From: JBCCCJ01 sp039029315
GTDB taxonomy: Bacteria > Bacteroidota > Bacteroidia > J057
Assembly: GCA_039029315.1 (NCBI GenBank)
Contig: JBCCGK010000022.1
Span: forward strand, 57,056-121,055
Direction: 5' to 3'
Length of the DNA: 64,000 bases
Shown in pieces: positions 49,661 through 59,650 of the stretch. A program made the position numbers and the translations under genes. The notes below the pieces were generated by a model. That model saw only the letters and a list, made by a program, of their open reading frames with translations, was not told the DNA's origin and did no database searches. Numbering within the stretch: position 1 is the first letter of the stretch; each line of letters opens with the position of its first letter.

Positions 49661-52078
49661 ATGAAATCATCCAATATGAAGACTGACCAGTTTACCATTA
49701 CAAAAGAGGAATTCCCTTTAAGCACGGAAGAAATTCTCCACGATTACTATATCTGTTGTCTCAGCCGCGAGCTCAGTCGATTGGTTCGCAAGGAGGTGTT
49801 GAACGGGCGTGCCAAATTTGGTTCAGGAGGAGCAGGGAAAGAAGTCCCTCAAGTAGCGATGGCACGGGCATTTCAGAAAGGAGATTTTTTGTCGGGCTAC
49901 TATCGGGAGCAGACCTTTATGTTGGCCAAAGATCTGGTCTCCGCATCCCAATACCTGGCATTTCTATATGGAGATGCTGAGCATGAAATCTTTTCAGGTG
50001 CGAGGCAAATGCCCAATTGTTATGGGACCCCTTTGATAGATGAATCAGGCAAAGACCTGCCACACATTGACCAATACAATGTTGCTTCTACCATCGCACC
50101 TACTGCAGGACACCTTGGCCGGGCTTTGGGCATCGCATTAGCATCCAAAAAGTATCGGGAAAATCCTGCCATACATTCTCCCAATACATACTCGGATGAG
50201 GGGAATGAAGTCAGCTTCTGTACGATTGGGGATGCGAGTACGTCAGAAGGAATTTTTTTCGAAACAGTCAATGCAGCTGGGGTGATGCAGGTGCCCCTGG
50301 CGATGTTTGTTTGGGATGATGGATATGGGATATCTGTTCCCAAAAAATATCAGACGACAAAGGGAAGCATATCAGAGGTCTTGCAAGGCTTTCAGGGAGA
50401 AGGGGAGGGGATCAGGCTTTATTGTTTAAAAGCCTGGGATTATCCAGACCTTGTCTTGACGATTCGCCAGGTAATCGAAGATCTCCGGATCTCTCATCAA
50501 GCTGCGGTCATTCATGTGGAAGAATGCACCCAGCCATTTGGCCACTCCACCTCAGGCTCTCATGAACGCTACAAAAGCAGGGAGAGACTGGATTGGGAAA
50601 AAGAGATGGACTGTATCAAACATATGGAAGAATGGATGATCCATTCGGGTGTGGCAACATCAGAAAGAATTACAGAAATCCGGGGATCGGCCATTGAACA
50701 TGCCAGGAAGGGACAACAACAAGCCTGGGAACAATACCAGGGAACCAATGAATCCCACAGAAGGGAATTGGGGGAGATCTATGCGAACATTTTTCAACAA
50801 AGCAAGCAATCTCAAGCCCTCATTCCCATTCGGCACTCTCTCCAAGAATTGATCAACCCAGTGCTAAGTCATCTATTGGATAATGCACGCCAGATGCAAT
50901 TTGCACTGCTAGCTGAGGGGGATTCTATCACTCGTTCACTCGATGTGTGGATAGAGGAAGCTGAAGCTCGTTTATCCAGCCGCTACCACACTCATCTATA
51001 TAGTGAAAGCGAATTAGCTGCCTCGAACACGAAAGGAATTCCAGCTGTCTATGCAGCAGATGCGCCCGAACTTAATGGTTTTGAACTCCTCAATGCCTAT
51101 TTTGATCAGGCGCTGGATCGATTTCCTTCCTTGTTTGCCTTTGGAGAAGATGTCGGAAAGATTGGGGATGTGAACCAGGCTTTTGCGGGCCTTCAGGCAA
51201 AATATGGAGAGGAGCGTGTCTTCGATACAGGCATCAGGGAATGGTCCATTGCGGGGCAGGCCATCGGAATGGCCATGCGTGGATTACGCCCTATTGGAGA
51301 GATCCAATACCTGGATTATGTGGCCTATGCCTTTGCACCATTGACAGATGATCTCGCCACCCTCCGCTATCGAACTCTGGGTCAACAAATGTCGCCAGCG
51401 ATCATTCGGACAAGAGGGCATCGATTGGAAGGCATATGGCATTCTGGCTCTCAGATTGGGATGCTCTTGCATTCGATGCGAGGCATCTGTATTCTCGTTC
51501 CCAGAAATATGACACAGGCTGCCGGGATGTATACTACACTCCTGGAATCGGACGATCCAGCCATCCTGATTGAATGCCTCAATGGATATCGACTCAAAGA
51601 ACTTTTGCCATCCAATCTGGATACATTTCGTGTTCCGTTTGGGGTACCAGAGATTCTGGTTCCAGGAGAGGATGTTACCCTTGTTACCTATGGATCTTGT
51701 GTTCGAGTTGCAGAAGCTGGGATGTCCATGCTGACCCGGAAGGGGATATCGGTGGAGTTGATAGATGTGCAGACACTCCTTCCTTTTGATGTGAATCACA
51801 TGATTACGAATTCCTTGCAGAAGACCAATCGAATCGTATTCATGGATGAGGATGTGCCGGGTGGTGCTAGCGCATTTATGATGCAGCAAGTTCTTGAAAA
51901 ACAGGGAGCATATCGCTTCCTGGACTCTCCGCCAACAACCATCACTGGCTCGGATCACCGCCCTCCCTTTGGAGATGATGGCAATTATAGTTCCAAGCCT
52001 ACTGCGAATGATGTATTCTTGACCATCTATCGCCTGATGCAGGAGGTAGAGCCAAAGAGGTTTCCGGGCCGGATCTGA
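49661..52078 (+). CDS. Fused E1 alpha-beta subunit of a branched-chain or pyruvate-type 2-oxoacid dehydrogenase
   Basis: 805 residues from the ATG at 49661 (49676 is also possible; the open frame starts at 49607 within the previous stop). The alpha part (about 15-330) has the TPP region GDASTSEGIFFETVNAAG with WDDGYGIS (about 190-225) and, upstream, GYYREQTFML and APTAGHLGRALGIA. The beta part (about 470-790) has FAFGEDVGKIGDVNQAF, RVFDTGIREWSIAGQAIGMAMRGLRPIGEIQYLDY, and ends with RIVFMDEDVPGGASAFM and SSKPTANDVF. A TPP-dependent decarboxylase component that passes an acyl group to an E2 lipoyl protein; no E2 or E3 gene adjoins. Fused alpha-beta E1 chains are common in Bacteroidota, where they are usually assigned to 2-oxoisovalerate. 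Confidence 0.9.
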   Translation: MKSSNMKTDQFTITKEEFPLSTEEILHDYYICCLSRELSRLVRKEVLNGRAKFGSGGAGKEVPQVAMARAFQKGDFLSGYYREQTFMLAKDLVSASQYLAFLYGDAEHEIFSGARQMPNCYGTPLIDESGKDLPHIDQYNVASTIAPTAGHLGRALGIALASKKYRENPAIHSPNTYSDEGNEVSFCTIGDASTSEGIFFETVNAAGVMQVPLAMFVWDDGYGISVPKKYQTTKGSISEVLQGFQGEGEGIRLYCLKAWDYPDLVLTIRQVIEDLRISHQAAVIHVEECTQPFGHSTSGSHERYKSRERLDWEKEMDCIKHMEEWMIHSGVATSERITEIRGSAIEHARKGQQQAWEQYQGTNESHRRELGEIYANIFQQSKQSQALIPIRHSLQELINPVLSHLLDNARQMQFALLAEGDSITRSLDVWIEEAEARLSSRYHTHLYSESELAASNTKGIPAVYAADAPELNGFELLNAYFDQALDRFPSLFAFGEDVGKIGDVNQAFAGLQAKYGEERVFDTGIREWSIAGQAIGMAMRGLRPIGEIQYLDYVAYAFAPLTDDLATLRYRTLGQQMSPAIIRTRGHRLEGIWHSGSQIGMLLHSMRGICILVPRNMTQAAGMYTTLLESDDPAILIECLNGYRLKELLPSNLDTFRVPFGVPEILVPGEDVTLVTYGSCVRVAEAGMSMLTRKGISVELIDVQTLLPFDVNHMITNSLQKTNRIVFMDEDVPGGASAFMMQQVLEKQGAYRFLDSPPTTITGSDHRPPFGDDGNYSSKPTANDVFLTIYRLMQEVEPKRFPGRI

Positions 52079-52085
52079 ATGAAGA

Positions 52086-52116
52086 AACCGGAAGAAGCAG
52101 TTGCTCCTCCCGGCTT
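52086..52116. terminator. Weak bidirectional hairpin between convergent genes
   Basis: AAACCGG and CCGGCTT pair around AAGCAGTTGCT, which can form an inner stem. It lies between the E1 gene stop (52078) and the T9SS gene stop (52161). T-runs are poor on both strands. Confidence 0.35.
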
Positions 52117-52160
52117 AAAAATTCTTGACTCAGAACTCAGTTCTCAGAACCAAGTACTAC

Positions 52161-53795
52161 TTAGTTGAACATGATTTTTTTGTTGGCCATTTTCTCTCCA
52201 ACACGGATTTGGAGAATATAAAGGCCTTCTGTCAGATTGTCTTTCTGAATCTCAAAAGAGGAGGAATTGACATCTGAGAAAGAGCGAACCACTCTTCCAG
52301 AAATATCCATGAGTTGAATGTGGTCGATTGGCTTTCCATCTACTCCTTTGTATTCAATGTGCATCACATCACTGGAAGGGTTCGGGAATACCTCGAAATT
52401 CTGAGCATCAAGGAATTTATCTACCCCAACACTGGTTCCCAACTCCAGGGCTATAGCCAGACGAGGTGTCAAGAACATGATGGCAGTATCCAGATACATC
52501 TTGGCGACAGCAGCGTCATTGGGGAAACCTCTCTTGTTGACACAGACAGCGACACTTCCTGGAATTTGAGCACCTGCTGCAATCAAATCTTTATAGGTGG
52601 TGTCCCAGTTGGCTTGACCTGTTGCTTCATCGAACCAACTCCAACATGTCCCCCATTCCTGTAAGGTATCTCCTGCAACACCGACTCCCTCGCACATCGC
52701 ATCACCGGGCGTATATGGGGTGATAAACGGATACAACCCAATTCTTCCATCATTGATCATCGCAGCTCTTTCGCTGACAGGATCTCCCCATTCTACATCT
52801 TTGAAAATATCCTGATTTCCCAATCTTGTGGCAGAATCCAAGGTAGAATATGGACCGGAAGCTGTAGGAATTACAGCAAATGGAGTAGGCGGCATGGTTG
52901 TAGGATCAGCAGCAAATACGTTCCCTACAGCATAGGGTTGGAAAGGATCTCTGTAACTGTGAACAGCTACAAATGGAGGATCATCGTCTTCGACCCAACT
53001 TGGATCTCCCAAGGCTCCACCAAAGGCAAATCCCATATTGAACTTAGAGCTGAATCCTGGATGTTGAGGAGCATTGATATAAGCAGAATCAGTTCCTTCT
53101 GGATTTCCATAAATCAGGGTATCCAGAAATGGAACAGGATTCAATGGATCTGTAAAATCAATGAATTTCTCTAGCAAGGTCTGCTCATATCGATCGAGAT
53201 AGGTTGCACCATAAGACATATAGGCACCAGTTCCAGTTCCTCCTACGGCGATTCTGCCAGGATCAACTCCCCACATATTCATAGAATCCTGCTCTGTGGC
53301 TCGGAAATATCGAACGGCAGCACGCATGTCCTGAATCCCGCGATACGATGCATCCAGAATAGTTTTTTGCTGAGTAAGAGCAGGCCCAAGAAATACCCAT
53401 CCTTTGCGATATTCTACAACAGCTACGACATACCCTTTTTTCGCCATGGCTGTGGCAAAGGCAACATTGGTGCTATCACCTCGGGTTCCGGTAAATCCCT
53501 GGTTCACAATTCTTGGGAGAAACGTTCCTGTGATACCAAAGATGATAACAGGTCGATTGGTCGCAGTATCTCCCATTGGCTCATACACATCCATCAGCTG
53601 TGGAATTTGGATGGTATCAGAAATAGTTGGGACAAATAGTGCAGGCTCAATGCTAAAGTTGAAACTATACATCACATTATGGGTAACCTGTACATCAGTG
53701 AAGATCTCATCCAGATATCGTTCCTGAGACATACCAGGGATCGTTGTGAATAAGATGATCATCCCCGTGAGGAGTAGCGTAAGAAGTTTGTTCAT
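52161..53795 (-). CDS. T9SS-secreted alpha/beta-hydrolase-like protein, nucleophile apparently lost
   Basis: 544 residues. Signal peptide MNKLLTLLLTGMIILFTTIPGMSQ. An esterase/lipase-like region (about 60-330): PVIIFGITGTFLP in place of the oxyanion HGGG, AMAKKGYVVAVVEYRKG, DMRAAVRYFRATEQDSMNMWGVDPGRIAVGGTGTGAYMS. The expected GxSxG nucleophile elbow reads GTGTG, so the catalytic Ser looks replaced by Gly. The last 75 residues are a T9SS type A sorting domain: VFPNPSSDVMHIEY, IQLMDISGRVVRSFSD, EGLYILQIRVGEK, ending IMFN. It lies 46 bases after a TonB-dependent receptor gene on the same strand, so the two may form a pair in which this protein binds rather than hydrolyses a substrate. Confidence 0.8.
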   Translation of the reverse strand: MNKLLTLLLTGMIILFTTIPGMSQERYLDEIFTDVQVTHNVMYSFNFSIEPALFVPTISDTIQIPQLMDVYEPMGDTATNRPVIIFGITGTFLPRIVNQGFTGTRGDSTNVAFATAMAKKGYVVAVVEYRKGWVFLGPALTQQKTILDASYRGIQDMRAAVRYFRATEQDSMNMWGVDPGRIAVGGTGTGAYMSYGATYLDRYEQTLLEKFIDFTDPLNPVPFLDTLIYGNPEGTDSAYINAPQHPGFSSKFNMGFAFGGALGDPSWVEDDDPPFVAVHSYRDPFQPYAVGNVFAADPTTMPPTPFAVIPTASGPYSTLDSATRLGNQDIFKDVEWGDPVSERAAMINDGRIGLYPFITPYTPGDAMCEGVGVAGDTLQEWGTCWSWFDEATGQANWDTTYKDLIAAGAQIPGSVAVCVNKRGFPNDAAVAKMYLDTAIMFLTPRLAIALELGTSVGVDKFLDAQNFEVFPNPSSDVMHIEYKGVDGKPIDHIQLMDISGRVVRSFSDVNSSSFEIQKDNLTEGLYILQIRVGEKMANKKIMFN

Positions 53796-53841
53796 AATTA
53801 AGGGTGTTAATTAAGTAATGGTAAGGTGAAAAATAAGACTT

Positions 53842-56655
53842 TTATCGATTGAAATCATAGGTCAAGGACAGATAGGAAAGCCGTCCGATTCTGGGGCCAC
53901 CATATACTGTGAAGACCTGATTGTTCAAAATGTTGGATGCGCCAAGCTTCACCGTTGTATTCAGATCCGGAAACCGCTTGTTGATTTGAGCATCAAGCAG
54001 GGAATAGGTAGGGATTAAGCCTGTAAACTGTGGCGAGCCTTCGAACAAAAATCCTTGCACCCATTTGTAGTTCAAATTGAATCCAACATGTTTCAGTTTG
54101 CCCAAATTCAAATCTCTACCCGCTAAATTGATGTTGAATTTATGCTCTGGGGTGTTATAAGCTGGTACAATAGGATCATCGGTTTTGGTATTGAGCACAT
54201 TCCAGGAGTAGTTTCCACCAATGGTGTATCCTCCGGGAAGGAAATAGGTCAGGCCGATAGCTGCCCCTTGTGTGGTAACTACAGAGTCGGCATTGGAGGC
54301 AACGCGAAATACTTTGCCCGCAGGGAAGCCAGATACGATTTCTCCTCTAAAGGCAAACCGATACCCAATAAAATTCTGATATCGACTGTAATAGTAGCCT
54401 GCATCTACATACAACTGATTATTGATCAGGCCGCGATATCCGATTTCTCCCGTGGTAACTTGCTCAGGTTCAATTCTTCCAAGATCAAATCGCTTGAGCG
54501 TATCCAGATTGAGTGTATTGAAGTAGGAGCGGAGGGATTCCATGGTGATGAGGTCATCATATCCATTGATATTTCCAACCAGGATAGCGCCTCCTACATT
54601 GTAGAACAGATACTGATCTGCGAGCGTCGGGTTTCGAATCGCAGATGAAAGTGACATGCGAAGTGTATGTCGTTCATTCAATTGAAAGGCACCTGTGAGG
54701 GCGGGCGAGAACAAATATCGAAAATTCTGGTTTTTGTCCATTCGGAGGGTACCTGTCATGGTGAGTCGATCAGAGATCATTTTTTTCCTAAGTCCGGCAT
54801 AGACACCGAACTCCATATTGGTGATCGAAACAGAGCCGGTATCCGAAAAGATACTTCCTTCGGTATTGGGCGTATATAGACGCCCATTGCCTCCTAGTGT
54901 AATCTCTCCAAAGCTGGGTTTGAATTTATATTCTCCATGTAAATGATAAAGCGCAGATTTGTCAAAAAATTTGGTGCCCCCTTCTTTGGTAATGATCAAG
55001 GAGGTAATGGAATCAAAGGCCGCTTGAAATTCGGGGGAACCTGGTACCAGATATCCTTCATCAATCAAGGTTCTGGTTTCTGCATGCCAATCCCTTATTT
55101 CAGCTTGTCGTTGCTGGAGAACATCTGCTTGCTGGTCAAAATCAAAAGAAATTCCTTCAGGACTGATCATCAATTCAGGATAGCCCTCGAATTGTTTGAT
55201 TTGGGGGGTTATTTGGGTACCCCAATATCTTCTGTAAGCGTTGTTCCAGGAGTTATCATTCCTTTGCAAATTCTGTAACCGTAAAGCTGTGAAAACCGGG
55301 TCATAGGAATTGCCTGCATTTTCATAGGTCATATAGGCTCGGACAAAAAAGGTTCCGGGCTTCCTGACTTCAACTTTATGTTGGAAGAACTGAATATCTT
55401 TTAAACTGATTCGATTGATTCCCTGAAAAACGGTGGTCCCATTGCTATAGTTGGAGCCGGCAATCAATTCTACCTTATCTGTCAGCTTGTAATGAAGGGC
55501 AACAGCAGCCTTGATGTTGCGGGTATCATAGTCCAGGAGATCTTCCTCATTGTATCCAGTTCTGTAGAATTTACCCAAACCTGGCACCTGAATTTTATCC
55601 CCTCCTAATTCATCTGCGATCCCAAATACTTCATCTCCATAGCGATTGACAGCATCATATCCTCCAGGATTGTTGATCCCAACATAAGGAATGGCACTAT
55701 CCTCCGTGGTATCGCGATAAGACTCTTCAAAGTTATCTGCTTCCCAATCATCTGCACGGAGGTAAAAAAGATTGAGTTTGATTGCTAGTTTATCCTCTCC
55801 TTTTTTGTTGGTGAATACTTTGGCATATCGAACGGCTGATTCTACCCAATTTCTTTCTCCAATTTTAATCGAAGCTGAGAGGCCACGATGAACAAAAGGA
55901 TTTTTGGTCTGCATGGCGATAACCCCATTGAAGGCATTGGGACCATAAAAGGCAGAACTTGCGCCCACAACCAAATCGACCGATTCAAGGTCTAGTTCAG
56001 AGGCTCCCAGAAAATTTCCCAGTGAGAAATTGAAGCCAGGGGACTGATTGTCTACTCCGTCAATCAATTGCAGAGAACGCACAGGCTGTGTACTGTTGAA
56101 TCCCCTGGTATTGACGACTTTGAATCCAAAACTGGCAGCATTCATGTCCACCCCTTTGAGGTGGCCCAACCCTTCATAAAAATTGGCTGCGGGAGTCTCT
56201 TTGATGGCATTGATACTCATGGACTCTACTGTCAGAGCTGATCGTTGTTGTGTTTCTGACAGGGCTGTGGCTGTGATATCCACCTGCGCAATGGTGACTG
56301 GGGCAGGTTTCATTGAGATATTCAAAGGTTTGGCAAAAGAGGAGACCTCATATATCAATGAGTCATAACTGAGATATTGTAACTCAAGGCTAACAGGAGC
56401 TGCCTTTGGACTGTTGATTGAAAATGCTCCGCTTCCATCCGTCAAGCCTCCAGTAGTGGTTCCTACGATGAGGATTCTGACACCAACCAGTGCTTTCCCA
56501 TCATCTGCATCTGTGACGGTCCCGGTGATTTGATACTGACCAAATACGGAACAGGTCCAACAAGCGGTTAAAAAAAGGGATAGACCGATTTTTCGCCAAA
56601 CACTATTTCCAATAGACCATAACCTGGCTATGGGGAAGACGTAAGAGAGGTTCAT
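53842..56655 (-). CDS. TonB-dependent outer-membrane receptor
   Basis: 937 residues from the ATG at 56655; the frame extends to 56772 without a signal peptide there. Signal peptide near residues 20-40 (IGLSLFLTACWTCSVFGQ). Then a carboxypeptidase-regulatory-like domain (YQITGTVTDADDGKALVGVRILIVGTTTGGLTDGSGAFSI, about 41-80), a TonB-box/plug region with VEVTATA-type VDITATALSET, VVNTRGFNSTQPVRSLQLIDGVDNQSP (about 180-205) and VDLVVGASSAFYGPNAFNGVI (about 225-246), and a 22-strand-type barrel ending in LTYDFNR. Imports a large or scarce ligand with TonB energy. It is not flanked by a SusD-like gene, so it is not a standard Sus pair. Probably cotranscribed with the T9SS pseudo-esterase. Confidence 0.92.
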   Translation of the reverse strand: MNLSYVFPIARLWSIGNSVWRKIGLSLFLTACWTCSVFGQYQITGTVTDADDGKALVGVRILIVGTTTGGLTDGSGAFSINSPKAAPVSLELQYLSYDSLIYEVSSFAKPLNISMKPAPVTIAQVDITATALSETQQRSALTVESMSINAIKETPAANFYEGLGHLKGVDMNAASFGFKVVNTRGFNSTQPVRSLQLIDGVDNQSPGFNFSLGNFLGASELDLESVDLVVGASSAFYGPNAFNGVIAMQTKNPFVHRGLSASIKIGERNWVESAVRYAKVFTNKKGEDKLAIKLNLFYLRADDWEADNFEESYRDTTEDSAIPYVGINNPGGYDAVNRYGDEVFGIADELGGDKIQVPGLGKFYRTGYNEEDLLDYDTRNIKAAVALHYKLTDKVELIAGSNYSNGTTVFQGINRISLKDIQFFQHKVEVRKPGTFFVRAYMTYENAGNSYDPVFTALRLQNLQRNDNSWNNAYRRYWGTQITPQIKQFEGYPELMISPEGISFDFDQQADVLQQRQAEIRDWHAETRTLIDEGYLVPGSPEFQAAFDSITSLIITKEGGTKFFDKSALYHLHGEYKFKPSFGEITLGGNGRLYTPNTEGSIFSDTGSVSITNMEFGVYAGLRKKMISDRLTMTGTLRMDKNQNFRYLFSPALTGAFQLNERHTLRMSLSSAIRNPTLADQYLFYNVGGAILVGNINGYDDLITMESLRSYFNTLNLDTLKRFDLGRIEPEQVTTGEIGYRGLINNQLYVDAGYYYSRYQNFIGYRFAFRGEIVSGFPAGKVFRVASNADSVVTTQGAAIGLTYFLPGGYTIGGNYSWNVLNTKTDDPIVPAYNTPEHKFNINLAGRDLNLGKLKHVGFNLNYKWVQGFLFEGSPQFTGLIPTYSLLDAQINKRFPDLNTTVKLGASNILNNQVFTVYGGPRIGRLSYLSLTYDFNR

Positions 56656-56800
56656 ACGAGTAATAATTGACAAAGTACGTTTAGAGACGTAGTAGTAGGT
56701 TAAATCAGGTGTTGGGCGGCACAAACTTGTTTTAAAGACAAAGTCTAGTCCTACAATAACGCATATAACCAAAGAAACTTCAAAAAAAAAATAGCGGAAT

Positions 56801-57868
56801 TTACCTTTCCTTCAAGACTATACTCTGCTTAAAATCCTTTTGAAGCAGGAGTCGAATGTTGCTCAGAACCAATTCTCCCATGGTATCACACTGCAGGAAA
56901 ACTTCGTTTTTGTGATGTTTTGATAGTTCCAGAGCCAATTGGTTTACTTTTTCTGGTGTAGAAAGTGTTTCTCCAACCATAATGGCCAGGAGTCGGTCTA
57001 GTCGAGAAGATTCAAGTGTTGCCCGAGCTGCTATCAGGCTTCTTTCTTCCATCTGATATTGCCGCACAGTTTCAGAACTCATATGCTTGATGCCCAAAAA
57101 AATGATCGGATTATTGTCTTTGAAATACTGGGGTAGGTAGAAATTTTTTCTGGATTCATAAGACTGTTGGTCAAAATCTATGGCTCGTATCCGGAATTGT
57201 GTTCCTTCTATATCTGGTGTGATGTCCACGACATAATTATATGCCCGCATATCGCCCAGCAATCTGGCGAAGCAGCGTTCATTGAATTTGACGAATTCCT
57301 TGGCCATCCGAATCTGGTTGAACACGGTGTCTTCCAGATAATTTTCCATAAACATATCTCCCGGAACACCAGCAATGTGCTCTTCAATGATCGTGCTGCG
57401 ATCCACTAAATAGCTTACCTGGTTAGGCGAAAGAATATCTTCCAGTTCCATCCCATAGATCCGCGAGGCATCTATTTTTTTGACATAGTAGTGGTCATAA
57501 TTGTCATTGAGGCGGTTGATGATGCGAATCCGAAATGGTCGGGTGTTCCCAAATGCACAATGATCTATCTGGGCAACTGAGAGATGTTCCAATACATCAA
57601 TGTCTCCATCCGTCTTCAAGAGCGCATAAATATGCGTCAAGGCTTCTGGCAGGCCTCGTTGATGATAATCGTCATAAAATACGGTTTCCCAATGTGTATC
57701 ATTGCCTTCATAGTCCAGCAACGGAACAGAATTGCTGAATCGAAGCAAGTCTTCATATTGAAGGGGGAGGGGTCGCATCCGTTGGTAGGCAGCTAAATAT
57801 TCTTCTAGAGAATCACTGACTGGAAAAGGAACTTTCTTTTTTGAAGGGACATCTCCTCTCATAAGCAA
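56801..57868 (-). CDS. Uncharacterised kinase-like protein
   Basis: 355 residues, cytoplasmic, no known family recognised. Features of a protein-kinase-like/aminoglycoside-phosphotransferase-like fold: a DHYYVKKIDASRIYG segment with lysines 130/131 in the place of the ATP lysine (about 125-140), IIEEHIAGVPGDMFM as a hinge-like part (about 160-173), DMRAYNYVVD (Asp206, Asn211) as catalytic loop and AIDFD (Asp231) in the DFG position. The first 110 residues are mixed and contain VFYDDYHQRGLPEALTHIYALL. No partner gene is visible; it is upstream of the TonB receptor (146 bases) on the same strand. It may phosphorylate a small molecule or protein. The kinase reading rests on motif spacing only. 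Confidence 0.6.
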   Translation of the reverse strand: MLMRGDVPSKKKVPFPVSDSLEEYLAAYQRMRPLPLQYEDLLRFSNSVPLLDYEGNDTHWETVFYDDYHQRGLPEALTHIYALLKTDGDIDVLEHLSVAQIDHCAFGNTRPFRIRIINRLNDNYDHYYVKKIDASRIYGMELEDILSPNQVSYLVDRSTIIEEHIAGVPGDMFMENYLEDTVFNQIRMAKEFVKFNERCFARLLGDMRAYNYVVDITPDIEGTQFRIRAIDFDQQSYESRKNFYLPQYFKDNNPIIFLGIKHMSSETVRQYQMEERSLIAARATLESSRLDRLLAIMVGETLSTPEKVNQLALELSKHHKNEVFLQCDTMGELVLSNIRLLLQKDFKQSIVLKER

Positions 57869-57906
57869 AAAAATAAGGACATGACTTCATCATGAAGCCA
57901 TGTCCT
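57866..57906 (-). terminator. Rho-independent terminator of pckA
   Basis: On the minus strand AGGACATG-G-CTTCA / TGAAG-T-CATGTCCT forms a 13-bp stem with one mismatch and a three-base loop, followed by TTATTTTTTT (57867-57875). 23 bases after the pckA stop; it overlaps the start of the next minus-strand gene's 5' end. Confidence 0.85.
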
Positions 57907-57928
57907 CGAAGATAAGGAAAAACTCCTC

Positions 57929-59539
57929 TTAGACTACTACTACTTTTGGTCCAGCTTCTAGCACCGCTGCTTGGATATCTGCGACAAACTGTCGAATATT
58001 TTCTGAGAACTTGTCTGCCAGCATGAGGGCCTGACGATCATATGCGATCGGATCTGCCCAACTTTGTCGTGGATTGAGTACTTCGGTGGGTACCAACGGA
58101 CAGCTAGTTGGGATGTGTAATCCAAAAACGCTATCTGTCTCAAAGGATACATTGTCTAATCTCCCAGAGAAGATTGCCGATAAAATAGCCTTGGTATAGG
58201 TCAGGCTAATTCGTTTTCCAACGCCATAGCCACCGCCAATCCATCCAGTATTGATCAACCAAACCTCAGCCTGATGCTCCTGAATTTTTTCTCCCAACAT
58301 CTCAGAATAGTAGACAGGAGAGAGTGGGAGGAAAGGGGCTCCGAAACAGGTAGAAAAAGTGGCACGAGGCTCCGTAATTCCAGCTTCCGTACCAGCGACT
58401 TTGGCGGTGTAGCCTGACAGGAAATAATACATGGCCTGTTCAGGCGTCAATTTGGAAACAGGAGGTAGCACGCCAAAGGCATCACAGGTAAGAAAAAAGA
58501 TCCTGTTGGGATGACCAGCAGCCTGATTGGGATAAAGATTGGAAATATGATTGATGGGGTAGGAGACACGTGTGTTTTCTGTGATCTCCTGATTGTTGTA
58601 ATCCGGGGTTTTGCTATCGGGCTGATAACCGATGTTCTCCAGAATGGCTCCTGGACGAATCGCTCGATAGATCGAAGGCTGCTCTTCATCTGTCAGTCCG
58701 ATGCACTTGGCATAGCAGCCACCTTCGAAATTGAAGACACCTTTGGAAGACCAACCATGTTCATCATCTCCAATCAGCTTCCTGTAGGGATCAGCGGACA
58801 AGGTGGTCTTGCCTGTACCAGACAGACCAAAGAAGACAGCCACGTCTCCTTCTTCCCCTACATTGGAAGAACAATGCATGGGTAGCACCTGACTGTTGAG
58901 AGGTAGCTGATGATTCAGAACGGAAAAGATGCCTTTTTTGATTTCCCCAGTATAGCCTGTCCCGCCGATAATGATGTACTTTTTGCTGAAATTAATGATG
59001 GCGAAATTGTGTTGTCTGGTTCCGTCCACTTCTGGATCAGCCATGAAACCGGGTGCACACAGGATATTCCATTCCGGCTGAAAACTTGCATATTCTTCTT
59101 CTGCAAGTGTGCGGAACATATTTGTCGCAAACTGACAACTCCAGGCCTTTTCTGCAATCAGGCGGATGTTGAGTCGATAGTCTTGATCTGCACAAGCGTA
59201 TACATCCTGCACAAACAAGTCTCTGTCTTCAAGATAGTGAGCGACTTTCTGATACAAACGATCAGCAGCTCCTTCTTCAAAAGGTTGATTGATCTCTCCC
59301 CAATCTACCGTATAGGCTGTCTGTGCATCCTTCACGATGAAGCGGTCTTTGGGGGATCGACCTGTGAATTCTCCTGTCTGAATACTGAGGACTCCTTGAT
59401 CGGTGAGCTCTGCCTGTCCTCTGCTCAATGCTTCTTGAGTGAGTGCCTCGGGAGCTAAGTTCCAGAGAATGTTCTGTTTAGGAGTAATTCCAAGGGTTTG
59501 TAAAGATGTCGCAAGATGTTTGATACCAATTGCTTTCAT
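57929..59539 (-). CDS. pckA: Phosphoenolpyruvate carboxykinase (ATP)
   Basis: 536 residues from the ATG at 59539 (frame open to 59569). Diagnostic sites: the substrate-binding RSPKDRF (about 63-69), the P-loop GLSGTGKTTLSADP (about 245-258) and the second kinase/metal motif IGDDEHGW (about 263-270), followed by FNFEGGCYAK (about 275-284). ATP-type enzyme converting oxaloacetate to phosphoenolpyruvate, the gluconeogenic entry step, in the cytoplasm. Divergent from a HTH regulator of the ScfR/RamB type, with a dyad between the two; such regulators commonly respond to acyl-CoA or carbon state. Terminator at 57866. Confidence 0.97.
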   Translation of the reverse strand: MKAIGIKHLATSLQTLGITPKQNILWNLAPEALTQEALSRGQAELTDQGVLSIQTGEFTGRSPKDRFIVKDAQTAYTVDWGEINQPFEEGAADRLYQKVAHYLEDRDLFVQDVYACADQDYRLNIRLIAEKAWSCQFATNMFRTLAEEEYASFQPEWNILCAPGFMADPEVDGTRQHNFAIINFSKKYIIIGGTGYTGEIKKGIFSVLNHQLPLNSQVLPMHCSSNVGEEGDVAVFFGLSGTGKTTLSADPYRKLIGDDEHGWSSKGVFNFEGGCYAKCIGLTDEEQPSIYRAIRPGAILENIGYQPDSKTPDYNNQEITENTRVSYPINHISNLYPNQAAGHPNRIFFLTCDAFGVLPPVSKLTPEQAMYYFLSGYTAKVAGTEAGITEPRATFSTCFGAPFLPLSPVYYSEMLGEKIQEHQAEVWLINTGWIGGGYGVGKRISLTYTKAILSAIFSGRLDNVSFETDSVFGLHIPTSCPLVPTEVLNPRQSWADPIAYDRQALMLADKFSENIRQFVADIQAAVLEAGPKVVVV

Positions 59540-59650
59540 GAAATAAGAATTTAGGAAAACATCTCGCAATATAAGAATAATTCTCGATTAGAGGAAAATC
59601 CGCTAAAAAAGATTTATTCTCTTTTTGTGGAAAATCTTTCATATGTAAGC

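Noticed and set aside
58910..59458. 182-codon plus-strand frame opposite pckA
   Set aside because: pckA is certain on the other strand; the plus frame is low-complexity Phe/Ser/Cys-rich.
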